From contig NZ_OY769915.1 in the NCBI RefSeq assembly GCF_963669205.1, forward strand, positions 1,028,001 to 1,092,000: 64,000 bases of DNA. Direction: 5' to 3'. Below are positions 1 to 7,715 of the stretch, one piece after another. The stretch comes from an uncultured Roseibium sp. (GTDB taxonomy: Bacteria; Pseudomonadota; Alphaproteobacteria; Rhizobiales; Stappiaceae). The notes under the pieces were generated by a model. That model had not been told where the DNA came from, searched no databases, and was given only the letters and a program-made list of their open reading frames with translations. The first letter of the stretch is position 1, and every line of letters begins with the position of its first letter. The translations under genes were made by a program, and so were the position numbers.

Positions 1-272
1 ATGTCCCTGGCTTCGCGCTCGTAAAAAGCACGCAGCTCGTCGATCGTGGCGGCCGCTTCTCCCGCCTTGCCGCCCGGGCGCGGTGCACTCAACCCGGCTG
101 TGATCAGGCCGCCGGTCGACGTGCCGGCCATCAGGTCGAACATCTGGTGAAAGGGTTTGTTGATCCCGCGCTGACCCAGACGGGCCTCGAGGGATTCAAG
201 CACGCGCAGCGGAATAAGGCCGCGGACACCGCCGCCGTCAATCGATAGGATAAAACGCTTTTTCTGGGTCAT
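1..272 (-). CDS. Patatin-like phospholipase, N-terminal part (cut by window edge)
   Basis: The start codon is at 272 and the reading frame runs off the left edge, so about 90 residues are visible. They contain the two patatin hallmarks: a glycine-rich oxyanion-hole loop (DGGGVRG, about residues 12-18) and the nucleophile elbow GTSTGG (about residues 50-55) carrying the catalytic serine. The partner catalytic aspartate (DGG/A motif) would lie beyond the window. The family hydrolyses acyl ester bonds of phospholipids or neutral lipids. No signal peptide is visible, so it is probably cytoplasmic. It diverges from the M42 peptidase gene across a 301-bp gap. Confidence 0.85.
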   Translation of the reverse strand, partial: MTQKKRFILSIDGGGVRGLIPLRVLESLEARLGQRGINKPFHQMFDLMAGTSTGGLITAGLSAPRPGGKAGEAAATIDELRAFYEREARD

Positions 273-573
273 GGTCAGTCCCGGGGTGGTCAAATTTGTA
301 GGCGCAGCGCCTGTTCGCAAACCGGCATCATACGCTTATGTGATCGTTGATTAAATGTTTGCGACCAATTGCGACACTGCAATGGCAATTTTTTAAAGAT
401 AGGCCTCAAATGGCAAATTTGGAGAGCAACAGGTTAAGCGAATAGTTGGAATTCGGCTGAATTTCCCGATTTGCCACAGATACAACCCGGAATACACACT
501 GGCGACCCTTTATCCGGAGGTTGATTTCGGACTAGGATCGCCCCGATTGCCAATACCCCCAACAGGACGTCCC
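273..573. other. Divergent intergenic region
   Basis: This 301-bp stretch separates the patatin gene (minus) from the M42 peptidase gene (plus) and should hold both promoters. It is clearly more AT-rich than its flanks, especially around 340-430, where a short near-repeat (aatggcaatttt and aaatggcaaattt, about 380-420) occurs. I could not assign confident -35/-10 boxes or an operator, and no small ORF is convincing. Confidence 0.4.
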
Positions 574-1626
574 ATGAATATCGATCTACTGCGCCGACTT
601 TGCGAAACTCCGGGAGTGCCGGGCCACGAGCACCGTGTGCGCGCGCTTATCCAGGATGAGATCAAGGGGCTTTTCGACGAGGTCACGGTCGACCCGATGG
701 GATCGCTTCTGTGCCGGCGCGACAGCCGCAAGGCTTCCGGAAAAGGCGACCCGAAAAAGGTCATGCTGCTGTGCCACATGGACGAGATCGGTTTTCTGGT
801 CTCCCATGTCACCGACAAGGGGTTTTTGCACGTCCAGCCGGTCGGCGGCTTTGACGCGCGGAACCTGTTCTCGCGCCGCGTTCTTGTCTCTACCGATGAC
901 GGCGACTTCAAGGGGGTGATGAACCCGGGCGGCAAGCCGATCCATATCTCGTCTCCGGAAGAACGCAAGAAAATCCCCGAGCCAAAGGACTTCGTGGTCG
1001 ATCTGGGTCTCGGCGAAAAGGCCAAGGACGTTGTCAGGGTCGGCGACATGGTGACAATGGACGAGCCGCTGATCGAAATCGGCGAGAAGGTCGTTTCAAA
1101 GGCGCTCGACAACCGCATTGCCTGCTGGCTCGGGATCGAGGCCGTCAAGGGCCTCGGCAAGGCCAAGCACGAATGCGAGATCCATGTCGCGTTCACCTGC
1201 CAGGAGGAAGTCGGACTGCGCGGCGCGCGGACCTCGTCCTTCGCCATCAAGCCGGATATCGGCCTGGGGGTCGACACGACCCTTGCATGCGACACGCCGG
1301 GTGTGCCCGAGCAGGACCGTACCACCGTTCAGGGCAACGGGTTCGGCCTTCACGTCAAGGACAGCAGTTTCATTGCCGACCGGGACCTCGTGAAGGAGTT
1401 CGAGGCGCTGGCGCAGAAGGAAAAGATCCCGTTCCAGCGCACCATGCTTGCCGCTGGCGGCCAGGACGGCGCAGCGGCCCAGCAGGCCGCAGCCGGTGCC
1501 AAGGCCGTCGGCATCGTGGTCGGTACGCGCTACATCCACACCGTCACCGAGATGATCGACAAGTCGGATCTTCAGGCGGCGCTGGATGTGCTCGTTGCCT
1601 ACCTGAAAAAGGCCAAGAGCTCATAA
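574..1626 (+). CDS. M42 family metallopeptidase (deblocking/glutamyl aminopeptidase type)
   Basis: A 350-residue cytosolic aminopeptidase of peptidase family M42, which uses two metal ions to remove N-terminal residues from peptides. The metal-binding pattern is visible in order: HMDEIG (about residue 70), ALDNRIAC (about 180, bridging Asp), TCQEEVG (about 215, catalytic Glu pair), GVDTT (about 237), and a late His in RYIHT (about 327). Length fits the family. I chose the ATG at 574, which begins MNIDLLRRLCETPGVPGHE, the typical family N-terminus; an in-frame start 27 bases upstream would add unconserved residues. Substrate preference cannot be read from the sequence. Confidence 0.88.
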   Translation: MNIDLLRRLCETPGVPGHEHRVRALIQDEIKGLFDEVTVDPMGSLLCRRDSRKASGKGDPKKVMLLCHMDEIGFLVSHVTDKGFLHVQPVGGFDARNLFSRRVLVSTDDGDFKGVMNPGGKPIHISSPEERKKIPEPKDFVVDLGLGEKAKDVVRVGDMVTMDEPLIEIGEKVVSKALDNRIACWLGIEAVKGLGKAKHECEIHVAFTCQEEVGLRGARTSSFAIKPDIGLGVDTTLACDTPGVPEQDRTTVQGNGFGLHVKDSSFIADRDLVKEFEALAQKEKIPFQRTMLAAGGQDGAAAQQAAAGAKAVGIVVGTRYIHTVTEMIDKSDLQAALDVLVAYLKKAKSS

Positions 1627-1650
1627 GGTCATGGGGTTTGCCCCATGGCC
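1627..1650 (+). terminator. Candidate terminator after the M42 peptidase gene
   Basis: Immediately after the stop codon, ggtcatgggg (1627-1636) and ccccatggcc (1641-1650) form a 10-bp stem with one G-U pair and a tttg loop. The following sequence is only moderately T-rich, so termination may be imperfect. Confidence 0.45.
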
Positions 1651-1690
1651 TGTTCATCTGAGGTTTTGAGGCGGCTGGCGGAAATGGCCG

Positions 1691-2002
1691 TCAGCTGTCG
1701 GCCGTGACAGGCCTCAGAAAGTGCCGGTCATAGCGGCGGATGCAGTCCGTTTCCTCCGCAAAGGCGATCGCCTTCCGGCACGCCTCGTCTTCCATGCTTT
1801 TCGCACGATAGGCCTCATATGCCGCAAGGGACGGGTACGAAAACAGGCAGACCGCGAGATCGTTCGGACCTTCATGCGGCAGGTAGTAGCCGTGGTGGGT
1901 GCCGCCGAATTTCTCCACGAGCGGGATCCACATGCGGGCATATTCTTCGAATTCCGCTGTCTTGGCCGGATTGATCTCGTATTTGATGTAACAGGTGATC
2001 AT
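1691..2002 (-). CDS. NIPSNAP family protein
   Basis: A 103-residue protein with the ferredoxin-like alpha/beta fold expected of NIPSNAP/antibiotic-monooxygenase-like proteins: an opening ITCYIKYEI strand, a central WIPLVEKFGG stretch, and a C-terminal pair of charged helices. I chose the ATG at 2002 because a GGGAG lies about nine bases upstream; a GTG six bases earlier is possible. Bacterial NIPSNAP proteins are small, often dimeric, and without an agreed function. It is transcribed convergently with the M42 gene and appears to be a single-gene unit. Confidence 0.75.
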   Translation of the reverse strand: MITCYIKYEINPAKTAEFEEYARMWIPLVEKFGGTHHGYYLPHEGPNDLAVCLFSYPSLAAYEAYRAKSMEDEACRKAIAFAEETDCIRRYDRHFLRPVTADS

Positions 2003-2259
2003 ATGCACTTTTCTCCCGTGTCCGCCCCCTTCTCACCGGGGGCAGGTCGGCGCCGTCGATAACAGATTCTCAAAGACGAGCGCGCGTCAAAAAAACGGAA
2101 AGGAGGCATCGCTGCCCGGATTGGAGGACGGGATTGATTGTAACAGGTCAATTCAGGATTGTTCCCGCTCGTGACCGGGCCGGAATTCTGAACGCGCCCT
2201 GGATTTGTCTTCCCGGCGGCGCAGGGGATGTGAAGAAGACGGTGACACAAGCGTTTACC

Positions 2260-2299
2260 GGTTTCCGGCCTTCCGCCGCGCTTCAGCCGGAATGACAAG
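2260..2299. repeat. Dispersed intergenic repeat, copy 1
   Basis: This 40-bp segment begins ggtttccggccttccgcc and ends cagccggaatgacaag. Its reverse complement occurs at 30991-31030 with one mismatch (39/40 identical). The two copies are almost 29 kb apart, both intergenic, so it is a genome-dispersed element rather than part of a gene. Confidence 0.85.
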
Positions 2300-2336
2300 C
2301 CGATTGACGGAGATCGCCTGGCCGGGTTCATCGTGC

Positions 2337-2369
2337 ATCAAAAGCAGAACCCCGCCTCAGGGGCGGGGC
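2337..2369 (-). terminator. Rho-independent terminator of the 2420-3034 gene
   Basis: Read on the minus strand, a 7-bp GC stem (ccccgcc 2351-2357 with ggcgggg 2363-2369) is followed by ttctgctttt. It lies 50 bp downstream of the stop codon of the minus-strand hypothetical gene. Confidence 0.75.
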
Positions 2370-2419
2370 CGATGGACTTTGCACGGCGGTGCGTCCGCCG
2401 GCATCAGGGATCAGGTCGT

Positions 2420-3034
2420 TCAGGCGAGCCGGTTGGCCAGGTTGGAAACCTGTTCGCCGGTTCCGGCATAAAGTTCGCTGACCGATGCGCTCAGATAGCT
2501 GAACGAGCTGTCGCCGAAGTCGCCTTCGATCGTGGCAGCGCTGGCCGAGCGGACCGAAAGTCCCGTTTCGCTGTCGTATGAAACCCGCTCGTAGGAGACG
2601 AACTGCGCGGATATCGTTTCTCCGCCGATTTCGGCTTCGATCGTCGTTGTCGAAATCGATGCGCTTTCATAGGCAACGGAGGCCGACACGCCGCTGTCTT
2701 CTTCACCGAGTGCCGCCTGCAGCTTTCCGGCCGTTTTCTGGTAGTCTTCGACCGTTGCCAGAGCCCGGTCGCGGCTTTCTTCCTCGCCTTCGCCCTTGCC
2801 TTTTTCCACGGCCTGCTGAAGCGCCGCGATCACGACCGCGTCTTCTTCGGCTTTCTTGCTGGCGGCTTCAAGAGCGGAAGCGGGGGCAACCTTGTTGAGG
2901 CCGTTGCGCTGGCCGATGTCGTGCCCGTATGCGTTGCCTTTCGGACCGGGTCGGGATCCTTCCTGACCGGTGCTCGAATAGGACGCGGAAAACAGGCTTG
3001 CACTCTGTGTCGTGGTTTCGACGGTGATTTGCAT
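2420..3034 (-). CDS. Hypothetical protein, Ser/Ala/Glu-rich
   Basis: I do not recognise this 204-residue protein. It is acidic and serine/alanine-rich. A polar N-terminal segment (MQITVETTTQSASLFSASY) is followed by a Gly/Pro-rich linker, a charged helical stretch (about residues 50-110, rich in E and K), and a C-terminal half dominated by beta-prone Ser/Thr/Ala runs. No signal peptide, membrane segment or cysteine is visible. It has its own upstream AT-rich region (3035-3144) and a strong terminator, so it is a monocistronic, probably expressed gene. The low-complexity N-terminus and the pattern of short polar strands recall flagellar or surface-associated accessory proteins, but this is only a resemblance. 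Confidence 0.6.
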   Translation of the reverse strand: MQITVETTTQSASLFSASYSSTGQEGSRPGPKGNAYGHDIGQRNGLNKVAPASALEAASKKAEEDAVVIAALQQAVEKGKGEGEEESRDRALATVEDYQKTAGKLQAALGEEDSGVSASVAYESASISTTTIEAEIGGETISAQFVSYERVSYDSETGLSVRSASAATIEGDFGDSSFSYLSASVSELYAGTGEQVSNLANRLA

Positions 3035-3144
3035 GTGCGTGGTCCCGGGTTCACCGGCCCATTCTGGACCGGCGCAGTTCCCTTAATATTCGCTTAATCA
3101 AGTAAACAGGCCGTTAACCCTGGCACGGGTTGCAGTCCGGCATG

Positions 3145-3813
3145 TCAGGGCCTTCCGGAAAAGGCGTTTTGAAGAAAACGCCCGCCAAGAGTAACCCCCC
3201 TGTCGTCGATGGAATGGCCGAGTCCTGGCAGCTCATGATGCTCCGTCTTGACCCCGGCCTCTGACAGGGCGTCCCGGGCCGCGCTGGCGTGGTAACTGGG
3301 GACGACATCGTCGTCCTCGCCGTGAACGATGAGAACCGGGCTTACGTTCTGAACCCCATGCAGCCGGTCGACGCCGGGAAGCAGACCTGAATAGGCAAGA
3401 AGGGCGGCGGGAGGAACATTCCGCCGGAGACCGCACTGAAGTGCCATCATGGCACCCTGGCTGAAGCCGAACAGCGCAAGGGCAGTGTCGTCCAGGGTGA
3501 ACTCCGCCAGTGCCGTGTCCAGGAACCGGTCAAGAACCGGCTGGGCTGCCTCCGCGCCGATCCGGTATTCAGCCGGTGTGCGTTCGCTCAAGGCGAACCA
3601 CTGGCGTCCGCCGAACCCGGCAAATGGCAGGGGTTCAGGCGCGTGCGGCGCGATGAAAGCCGTGTCCGGAAGCAGGGCCTGCCAGAAGCGGCCGAGATCG
3701 ATCAGGTCGTTGCCGTCGGCGCCATATCCATGCAGCAGCACGACAAGCCGGCGCACCGGTGCGCCGGCGGCCGGAAGAAGTCTCGGCCCGTCAAGACGTG
3801 GTGCGGTTGTCAT
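3145..3813 (-). CDS. Phospholipase/carboxylesterase family alpha/beta hydrolase
   Basis: A 222-residue serine esterase of the carboxylesterase-2/YpfH type. Visible features are the HGYGADGNDLIDL oxyanion-hole region near the N-terminus, the nucleophile elbow GFSQGA (about residues 115-120), an Asp in HGEDDDVVP (about 170) and the catalytic His in GLGHSID (about 205). Such enzymes hydrolyse short-chain or lysophospholipid esters in the cytosol. The start at 3813 (MTTAPRLDGPRLLP) is preferred; an ATG at 3849 would lengthen the overlap with the upstream MFS gene from 23 to 59 bp. Overlap with that gene implies a two-gene operon. Confidence 0.85.
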   Translation of the reverse strand: MTTAPRLDGPRLLPAAGAPVRRLVVLLHGYGADGNDLIDLGRFWQALLPDTAFIAPHAPEPLPFAGFGGRQWFALSERTPAEYRIGAEAAQPVLDRFLDTALAEFTLDDTALALFGFSQGAMMALQCGLRRNVPPAALLAYSGLLPGVDRLHGVQNVSPVLIVHGEDDDVVPSYHASAARDALSEAGVKTEHHELPGLGHSIDDRGVTLGGRFLQNAFSGRP

Positions 3814-5077
3814 CTTGTTCTCCACCGGCAGGCCGCCCGTTTCCGGCATCGCCGGATAACGCGTGACGGGGTTTGAGGAAGGGCAGCGCGATCAGCATCG
3901 ATGCCAGGATGAGAAGCCAGGCCAGGGCGAAAGGTGCTCCGGGGAAATGGATCGGGGCTTCGGGCGCCGAGAAATAGGCAAACGTCTGTGTCATCACAAA
4001 CGGGCTGATGACCATGGATAGACCCGCCGCACTTGAAATAAGCCCCTGCAACTCACCCTGCGCATTATCCGGAATGCGGTTTGACATCAGCCCGGTAAAG
4101 GCTGGCGTTGCCATGGCACCGAAGGCGGCGAACGTGACCATCGCGTAGGCCATCCAGCCGCTCTCGGCTACGGCGAGGCCGGCGAAGGCAACGAGGTTCG
4201 CACTCAATGCGATCAGGAGAGTGCGGCCTGGACCGAGCTTCGGTTCCAGGACGCGGATCAGGTAGCCCTGAACGAAGGCAAAGCCAATTCCGACAAAGGC
4301 GAGGGACAGGCCGATATCGGCAGGGGTCCAGGCGAACACTTCCTGTGCGTAGAAGCTCCAGACGGCAGGATAAACGTAGTGGGCGATGTCGAACAGGAAA
4401 ACCGCCAGAAGAAGCGTGCGGACAGCCGGAAACTTCGCAACCTGCTTCAGGGCTCCGAGCGGGTTCGCGCGTTTCCAGTCGAAGGATCGCCTGTTTTCCG
4501 GCTTCAAGGTTTCGGGCAGCATGAAATAGCCGAACAGGAAATTGACGAACGAAAGGGCCGCAGCCGCGAAGAAGGGTGCTCGGGGTCCGAATTCTCCGAG
4601 AAAACCTCCGATCATCGGGCCGAGCACGAACCCGACACCGAACCCGGCACCGACGAGACCGAAGTTCTTGGCCCGGTCTTCCTTTGAGGAAACATCGGCA
4701 ATATAGGCCGAGGCGGCCGAGAATGTCGCCCCGGCAACACCCGATAGCGTTCTGCCGATGAAGAGCACGGCAAGATGCCACGACAGGGCCATGACCAGAT
4801 AGTCGACCGCCATGGTGAACATGGAAACCAGCAGCACGGGACGGCGCCCGTATCGGTCGGACAGGTTGCCGAGTGTCGGCCCGAACACGAACTGCATCAG
4901 CGCATAAATGACGCTCAGGGCGCCGCCCCATCGCGCCGCCTCGCTCACCGGCAGCTGGGTCAGTTCGGTCAGCAGGGACGGCATCACCGGCATCATCAGT
5001 CCGATGCCCATGGAGTTGATGATCAGCGTGACGAGGATGAACCCGAGTGCACCGCGATTTGGCGGACTGGACGGCAA
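3791..5077 (-). CDS. MFS transporter, TetA-like (DHA1) drug-efflux type
   Basis: A 428-residue polytopic inner-membrane protein with twelve predicted membrane segments. The loop 2-3 signature GNLSDRYGRRPVLL (about residues 70-83) and the motif-C-like GFVLGPMIGGFLG in segment 5 (about 150-162) mark a proton-coupled exporter of the tetracycline-resistance branch. Many such chromosomal proteins have unknown substrates, so tetracycline export should not be assumed. The only suitable start is a TTG at 5077 with an AGGA upstream. The 3' end overlaps the start of the esterase gene, indicating translational coupling. Confidence 0.85.
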   Translation of the reverse strand: MPSSPPNRGALGFILVTLIINSMGIGLMMPVMPSLLTELTQLPVSEAARWGGALSVIYALMQFVFGPTLGNLSDRYGRRPVLLVSMFTMAVDYLVMALSWHLAVLFIGRTLSGVAGATFSAASAYIADVSSKEDRAKNFGLVGAGFGVGFVLGPMIGGFLGEFGPRAPFFAAAALSFVNFLFGYFMLPETLKPENRRSFDWKRANPLGALKQVAKFPAVRTLLLAVFLFDIAHYVYPAVWSFYAQEVFAWTPADIGLSLAFVGIGFAFVQGYLIRVLEPKLGPGRTLLIALSANLVAFAGLAVAESGWMAYAMVTFAAFGAMATPAFTGLMSNRIPDNAQGELQGLISSAAGLSMVISPFVMTQTFAYFSAPEAPIHFPGAPFALAWLLILASMLIALPFLKPRHALSGDAGNGRPAGGEQDDNRTTS

Positions 5078-5189
5078 GGCTTTTTCCTGGCAGGTCGCAA
5101 AGGTTATGGCCGCAAACGGGCCGGAGTTGAAATAAGAAACACGATGGTGCGCTTCTGGCCAGTCCCGCCCGGCCCCGGCATGGCCGCGC

Positions 5190-6497
5190 TCAGGATGGTC
5201 CCGGCGCCATCACCTGGAAGATCAGGCCCTGCACGTCCTTGCCGAGTTCCCGGCGCAGGACATCCATCCGGTCCTGCGCGTAAATGAGGGATGCGCTTTC
5301 GGCGCATTTCCGGATGTAGGCCGGTGTATGCGCATAGCGCCCTGAACTGTCGACGCGAAAACCCCGCGCGCTGTCGTTTTCCAGGTGTTCGACACTTGCA
5401 ATCAGCCGTCCGCCAGGCTTGAGCGCCTTGGCCAGGGCCTCCATGAAAGGCTGGAGATTGCCGATGTAGCATAGTGTGTCGACGCACACCGCCAGGTCGA
5501 ATTTGGTTGGAAGGTCGTAACTCAGGAACGCGACAAGCTCGCCTTCGACCAGAAAGTCGTAGACTTCCAGCTTTGCCGCCTTTTGCATCATGCCCTTGGA
5601 CAGGTCGACACCGGTCAGTTTGACACAGTGGTCCCGAATGAGCGGACCGCAAAGGCCTGTTCCACATCCCAGGTCGACAACGTCCTGAAACTTGGCCACA
5701 TTCTGTCCTGCGAGCACCACGACATCCTCGGCGACCAGCTCCGGTGCGCGATATCCGAGGTTCTCCAGAACTTCGTTGAAGCTCTCCGAAAACTTGTCGA
5801 AGTGGCTTGAGACATAGTCTTCGGGCGCGTGTTCCAGCTTGTCGCCGCGCACGGCTGCAAGGTGATATTGTGCCGCTTTGTTTTCCGGGTCGGCTTCGAC
5901 GACCCGCTCAAGGTGGTGCTGCGCAAGATCGGGCCGGCCTTCTGCGGCCAGGATGCGCGCGCGCCAGACGGCATTCGGGGACGTCGGAACATCGAGCTCA
6001 AGCGACTTGTTGAGGGCGTTGGCCGCTTCCTCGTTGTTTCCCATGAAAAGATGGGCAAGACCGAAAGTGTGCCACGCATCCGGGTTCTTGGGGTCGAGCT
6101 GCACGATCTCGGACATGACGGCAAGCAGCTCGCTCATGTCGTCGGTACTGCGCAGCAAGACGTTGATGTTCTTCCAGGCTTCCGTGTGCCGCGGGTCAAG
6201 CTCGACAGCGGTCACATAGGCGGCGAGCGCCATTTTCGGTTCACCGGTCAGCTTCAGGATATTGCCCAGATTGTTCAGGGCGGAGGTATTGCCGGCGTTG
6301 ATTTCGAGAGATCTTTGGATCAACTCGATTGCGCTGTCAGCGCGCCCGGCATCGAAGTGAAGCAGGCCGAGAAAGTGCAACCCGTCCGGGTCTTCCGGGT
6401 TCTTGCCCAGGATTTCGAGATAGATGTCCTGCGCGGTTTCAAGGTCGCCTCCGCGATGCGCGGCGATACCCTCCTGCAGCCTTTCGTCACCTTGCAT
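5190..6497 (-). CDS. TPR-repeat SAM-dependent methyltransferase
   Basis: A 435-residue two-part protein. Residues about 5-215 form tandem tetratricopeptide repeats (recurrent pattern of G-x-Y/F, LG/NLG and a terminal P, for example ALNNLGNILKLTGEPKMALA). The C-terminal half is a class I methyltransferase with motif I VVDLGCGTGLCGP (about residue 275) and a motif-IV-like DLAVCVDTLCYI. The TPR part probably recruits a protein partner or glycan-modifying complex; the substrate is unknown. A GGGGG tract precedes the ATG. Predicted methyltransferases with N-terminal TPRs are common in alphaproteobacteria. Confidence 0.85.
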   Translation of the reverse strand: MQGDERLQEGIAAHRGGDLETAQDIYLEILGKNPEDPDGLHFLGLLHFDAGRADSAIELIQRSLEINAGNTSALNNLGNILKLTGEPKMALAAYVTAVELDPRHTEAWKNINVLLRSTDDMSELLAVMSEIVQLDPKNPDAWHTFGLAHLFMGNNEEAANALNKSLELDVPTSPNAVWRARILAAEGRPDLAQHHLERVVEADPENKAAQYHLAAVRGDKLEHAPEDYVSSHFDKFSESFNEVLENLGYRAPELVAEDVVVLAGQNVAKFQDVVDLGCGTGLCGPLIRDHCVKLTGVDLSKGMMQKAAKLEVYDFLVEGELVAFLSYDLPTKFDLAVCVDTLCYIGNLQPFMEALAKALKPGGRLIASVEHLENDSARGFRVDSSGRYAHTPAYIRKCAESASLIYAQDRMDVLRRELGKDVQGLIFQVMAPGPS

Positions 6498-6509
6498 GTT
6501 ACCCCCAAC

Positions 6510-6533
6510 AAAAAAAGGGCGGTCGAACCGCCC
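6510..6533 (-). terminator. Rho-independent terminator of the cold-shock-domain gene
   Basis: A perfect 7-bp stem (gggcggt 6517-6523 with accgccc 6527-6533, loop cga) is followed on the minus strand by seven T residues. It ends the 6563-6763 transcript just before the TPR-methyltransferase start at 6497. Confidence 0.85.
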
Positions 6534-6562
6534 TCGTTGTCCGAAAGATCCGTTAGGTGACC

Positions 6563-6763
6563 TTACAGGACTTTCAGATCTTCAGCTACCATCTGACCGC
6601 GGCGCCACTCGAGATCGAAAGCCACGAGCTGGCCCTCCTTCAAGGTGTCGATGCCTGACCGGTGCAGGGCTGAAATCTCGACGAGAATGTCCTCGCCGTC
6701 TTCGGGTTGGATCGTACCGACACCGCGGTGCTGATCGAACCATCTTACGTTTCCATGTTGCAT
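6563..6763 (-). CDS. Divergent cold-shock-domain protein
   Basis: A 66-residue single cold-shock domain. The frame of the fold is clear: GNVRWFDQHRGVGTIQPEDG at the N-terminus, ILVEISALHRSG in the middle and LKEGQLVAFDLEW towards the end, aligning without gaps to classical Csp proteins. The RNA-binding signatures are altered: RNP1 normally KGFGFI reads RGVGTI and RNP2 normally VFVHFSA reads ILVEISA, so most base-stacking aromatics are missing. The Trp/Phe of RWF are kept. It may bind nucleic acid weakly or differently. It has its own terminator and upstream region, so it is an independent transcript. Confidence 0.82.
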   Translation of the reverse strand: MQHGNVRWFDQHRGVGTIQPEDGEDILVEISALHRSGIDTLKEGQLVAFDLEWRRGQMVAEDLKVL

Positions 6764-7134
6764 GGAGCTTGCTTTCCAAATTTACGCATCCAGACATATA
6801 CGCGGTGTTGATATCCCGGCTTTTAGACGTCTTGATGACACTGTTTCAAAGGTGACTGAAGTACTCCTCAGTTTTCCTTCAAAAATAAACGCTCTTCCGC
6901 GCAGCTACTCTTCGCTGCCGCAGTCTTGTGCGCAGTTCATTTTATGAAGGGTTCTACTTTCCCGGCTAAGTGGCGCGGGAAAGCTTAGTGTCACTTATTA
7001 TGGTAAGAAATTTGTTAATTTCAAGATGGGGCCAACTGAATGCAGCGGCGGTAGCGGGCAAGGGGATGCCCGCGCGCCGACTGTTCATGATCAAATTGTG
7101 CGCGGCTGCCCGCGGGCCCGCTAGGCGGACAGGC
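6764..7134. other. Intergenic region upstream of the cold-shock-domain gene
   Basis: This 371-bp stretch lies between the minus-strand YtoQ and cold-shock-domain genes and presumably carries the latter's promoter and any long leader. It contains a perfect 8-bp inverted repeat, ctttcccg (6957-6964) and cgggaaag (6976-6983), without a T tract on either side. Cold-shock genes often have long structured leaders, but no conserved cold-box could be identified. No credible ORF. Confidence 0.4.
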
Positions 7135-7593
7135 TCAGCGGTCCAGCTGCCCCAGAAGGACATATTTCAGGATCTCGGCGACCTGTTCGGAGGTTTCTGC
7201 GACCGCCAGGGCCGCGCCGTCGACTTCCTTGAGCGGATGGGTCAGCGACGGGTCGTGGACGACGATCAGCGACTTGCCGAGAGCAGAGGCGTAACCGGCA
7301 TCGAAGGCAGCGTTCCATTGCTTGTACTTGTCGCCGAAGCGCACGACCACGATGTCGGCCTTTTCGATCAAGGTGCGGGTGCGGATGGCATTCACCTTGG
7401 CGCCCTTGTGATCGTACCAGAATTTCTTGTCTTCATCGCCGAGTATGTGGGCGCCGCAATCGTCGCTGGCACCATGGTCGGTGACCGGTGCGGAAAACTC
7501 GACCGGCAGGTCGAGGGCCTTGACGCCTTCGATGATCCGCTCGCGCCAGTCCGTGTGAATTTCGCCTGACAGGTAAACGCGCCAATTGCTCAT
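7135..7593 (-). CDS. YtoQ family protein
   Basis: A 152-residue protein matching the YtoQ family: N-terminal WRVYLSGEIHTDWRE, central FWYDHKGAKVNAIRTRTLI, and IVVRFGDKYKQWNAAFDAGYA. The arrangement (LSGEIH loop, an Asp-containing VVVRFG strand, then an N-AAFDAGYA helix) resembles the nucleoside 2-deoxyribosyltransferase fold, which suggests a nucleotide or nucleoside-like ligand, but I know of no established activity. Cytosolic; no partner gene is adjacent in an operon. Confidence 0.82.
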   Translation of the reverse strand: MSNWRVYLSGEIHTDWRERIIEGVKALDLPVEFSAPVTDHGASDDCGAHILGDEDKKFWYDHKGAKVNAIRTRTLIEKADIVVVRFGDKYKQWNAAFDAGYASALGKSLIVVHDPSLTHPLKEVDGAALAVAETSEQVAEILKYVLLGQLDR

Positions 7594-7715
7594 GTGTCTT
7601 TCCTCTTAATTCCCGCAAGTCGTTACGGCTTTGCACCGAAGCTGGGTTGCCGGCGCGGCGGCGTCAAGTGCCGCCGCCGGATGCGTTTGAACCCGTGTGC
7701 CCCTTCAGTGGTTCG

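Larger units (their letters stand above)
2003..2419. other. Intergenic region with a dispersed repeat and a terminator
   Basis: No coding potential is convincing in these 417 bp. The stretch holds a 40-bp element (2260-2299) that recurs near 31 kb and a strong hairpin terminator (2337-2369), both listed separately. The sequence between about 2180 and 2260 also resembles, loosely, the reverse complement of 31031-31075, so the repeat unit is probably longer than its conserved core. Confidence 0.5.

Noticed and set aside
3791..5077. Tetracycline resistance gene
   Set aside because: The protein belongs to the TetA-like MFS branch, but no adjacent TetR gene or operator is present and chromosomal homologues often have other substrates.
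7655..7677. Strong GC hairpin (gcggcggc/gccgccgc) after the cyclase gene as a terminator
   Set aside because: No T tract on either strand and the surrounding sequence is simply CGG-repetitive; insufficient to call a terminator.
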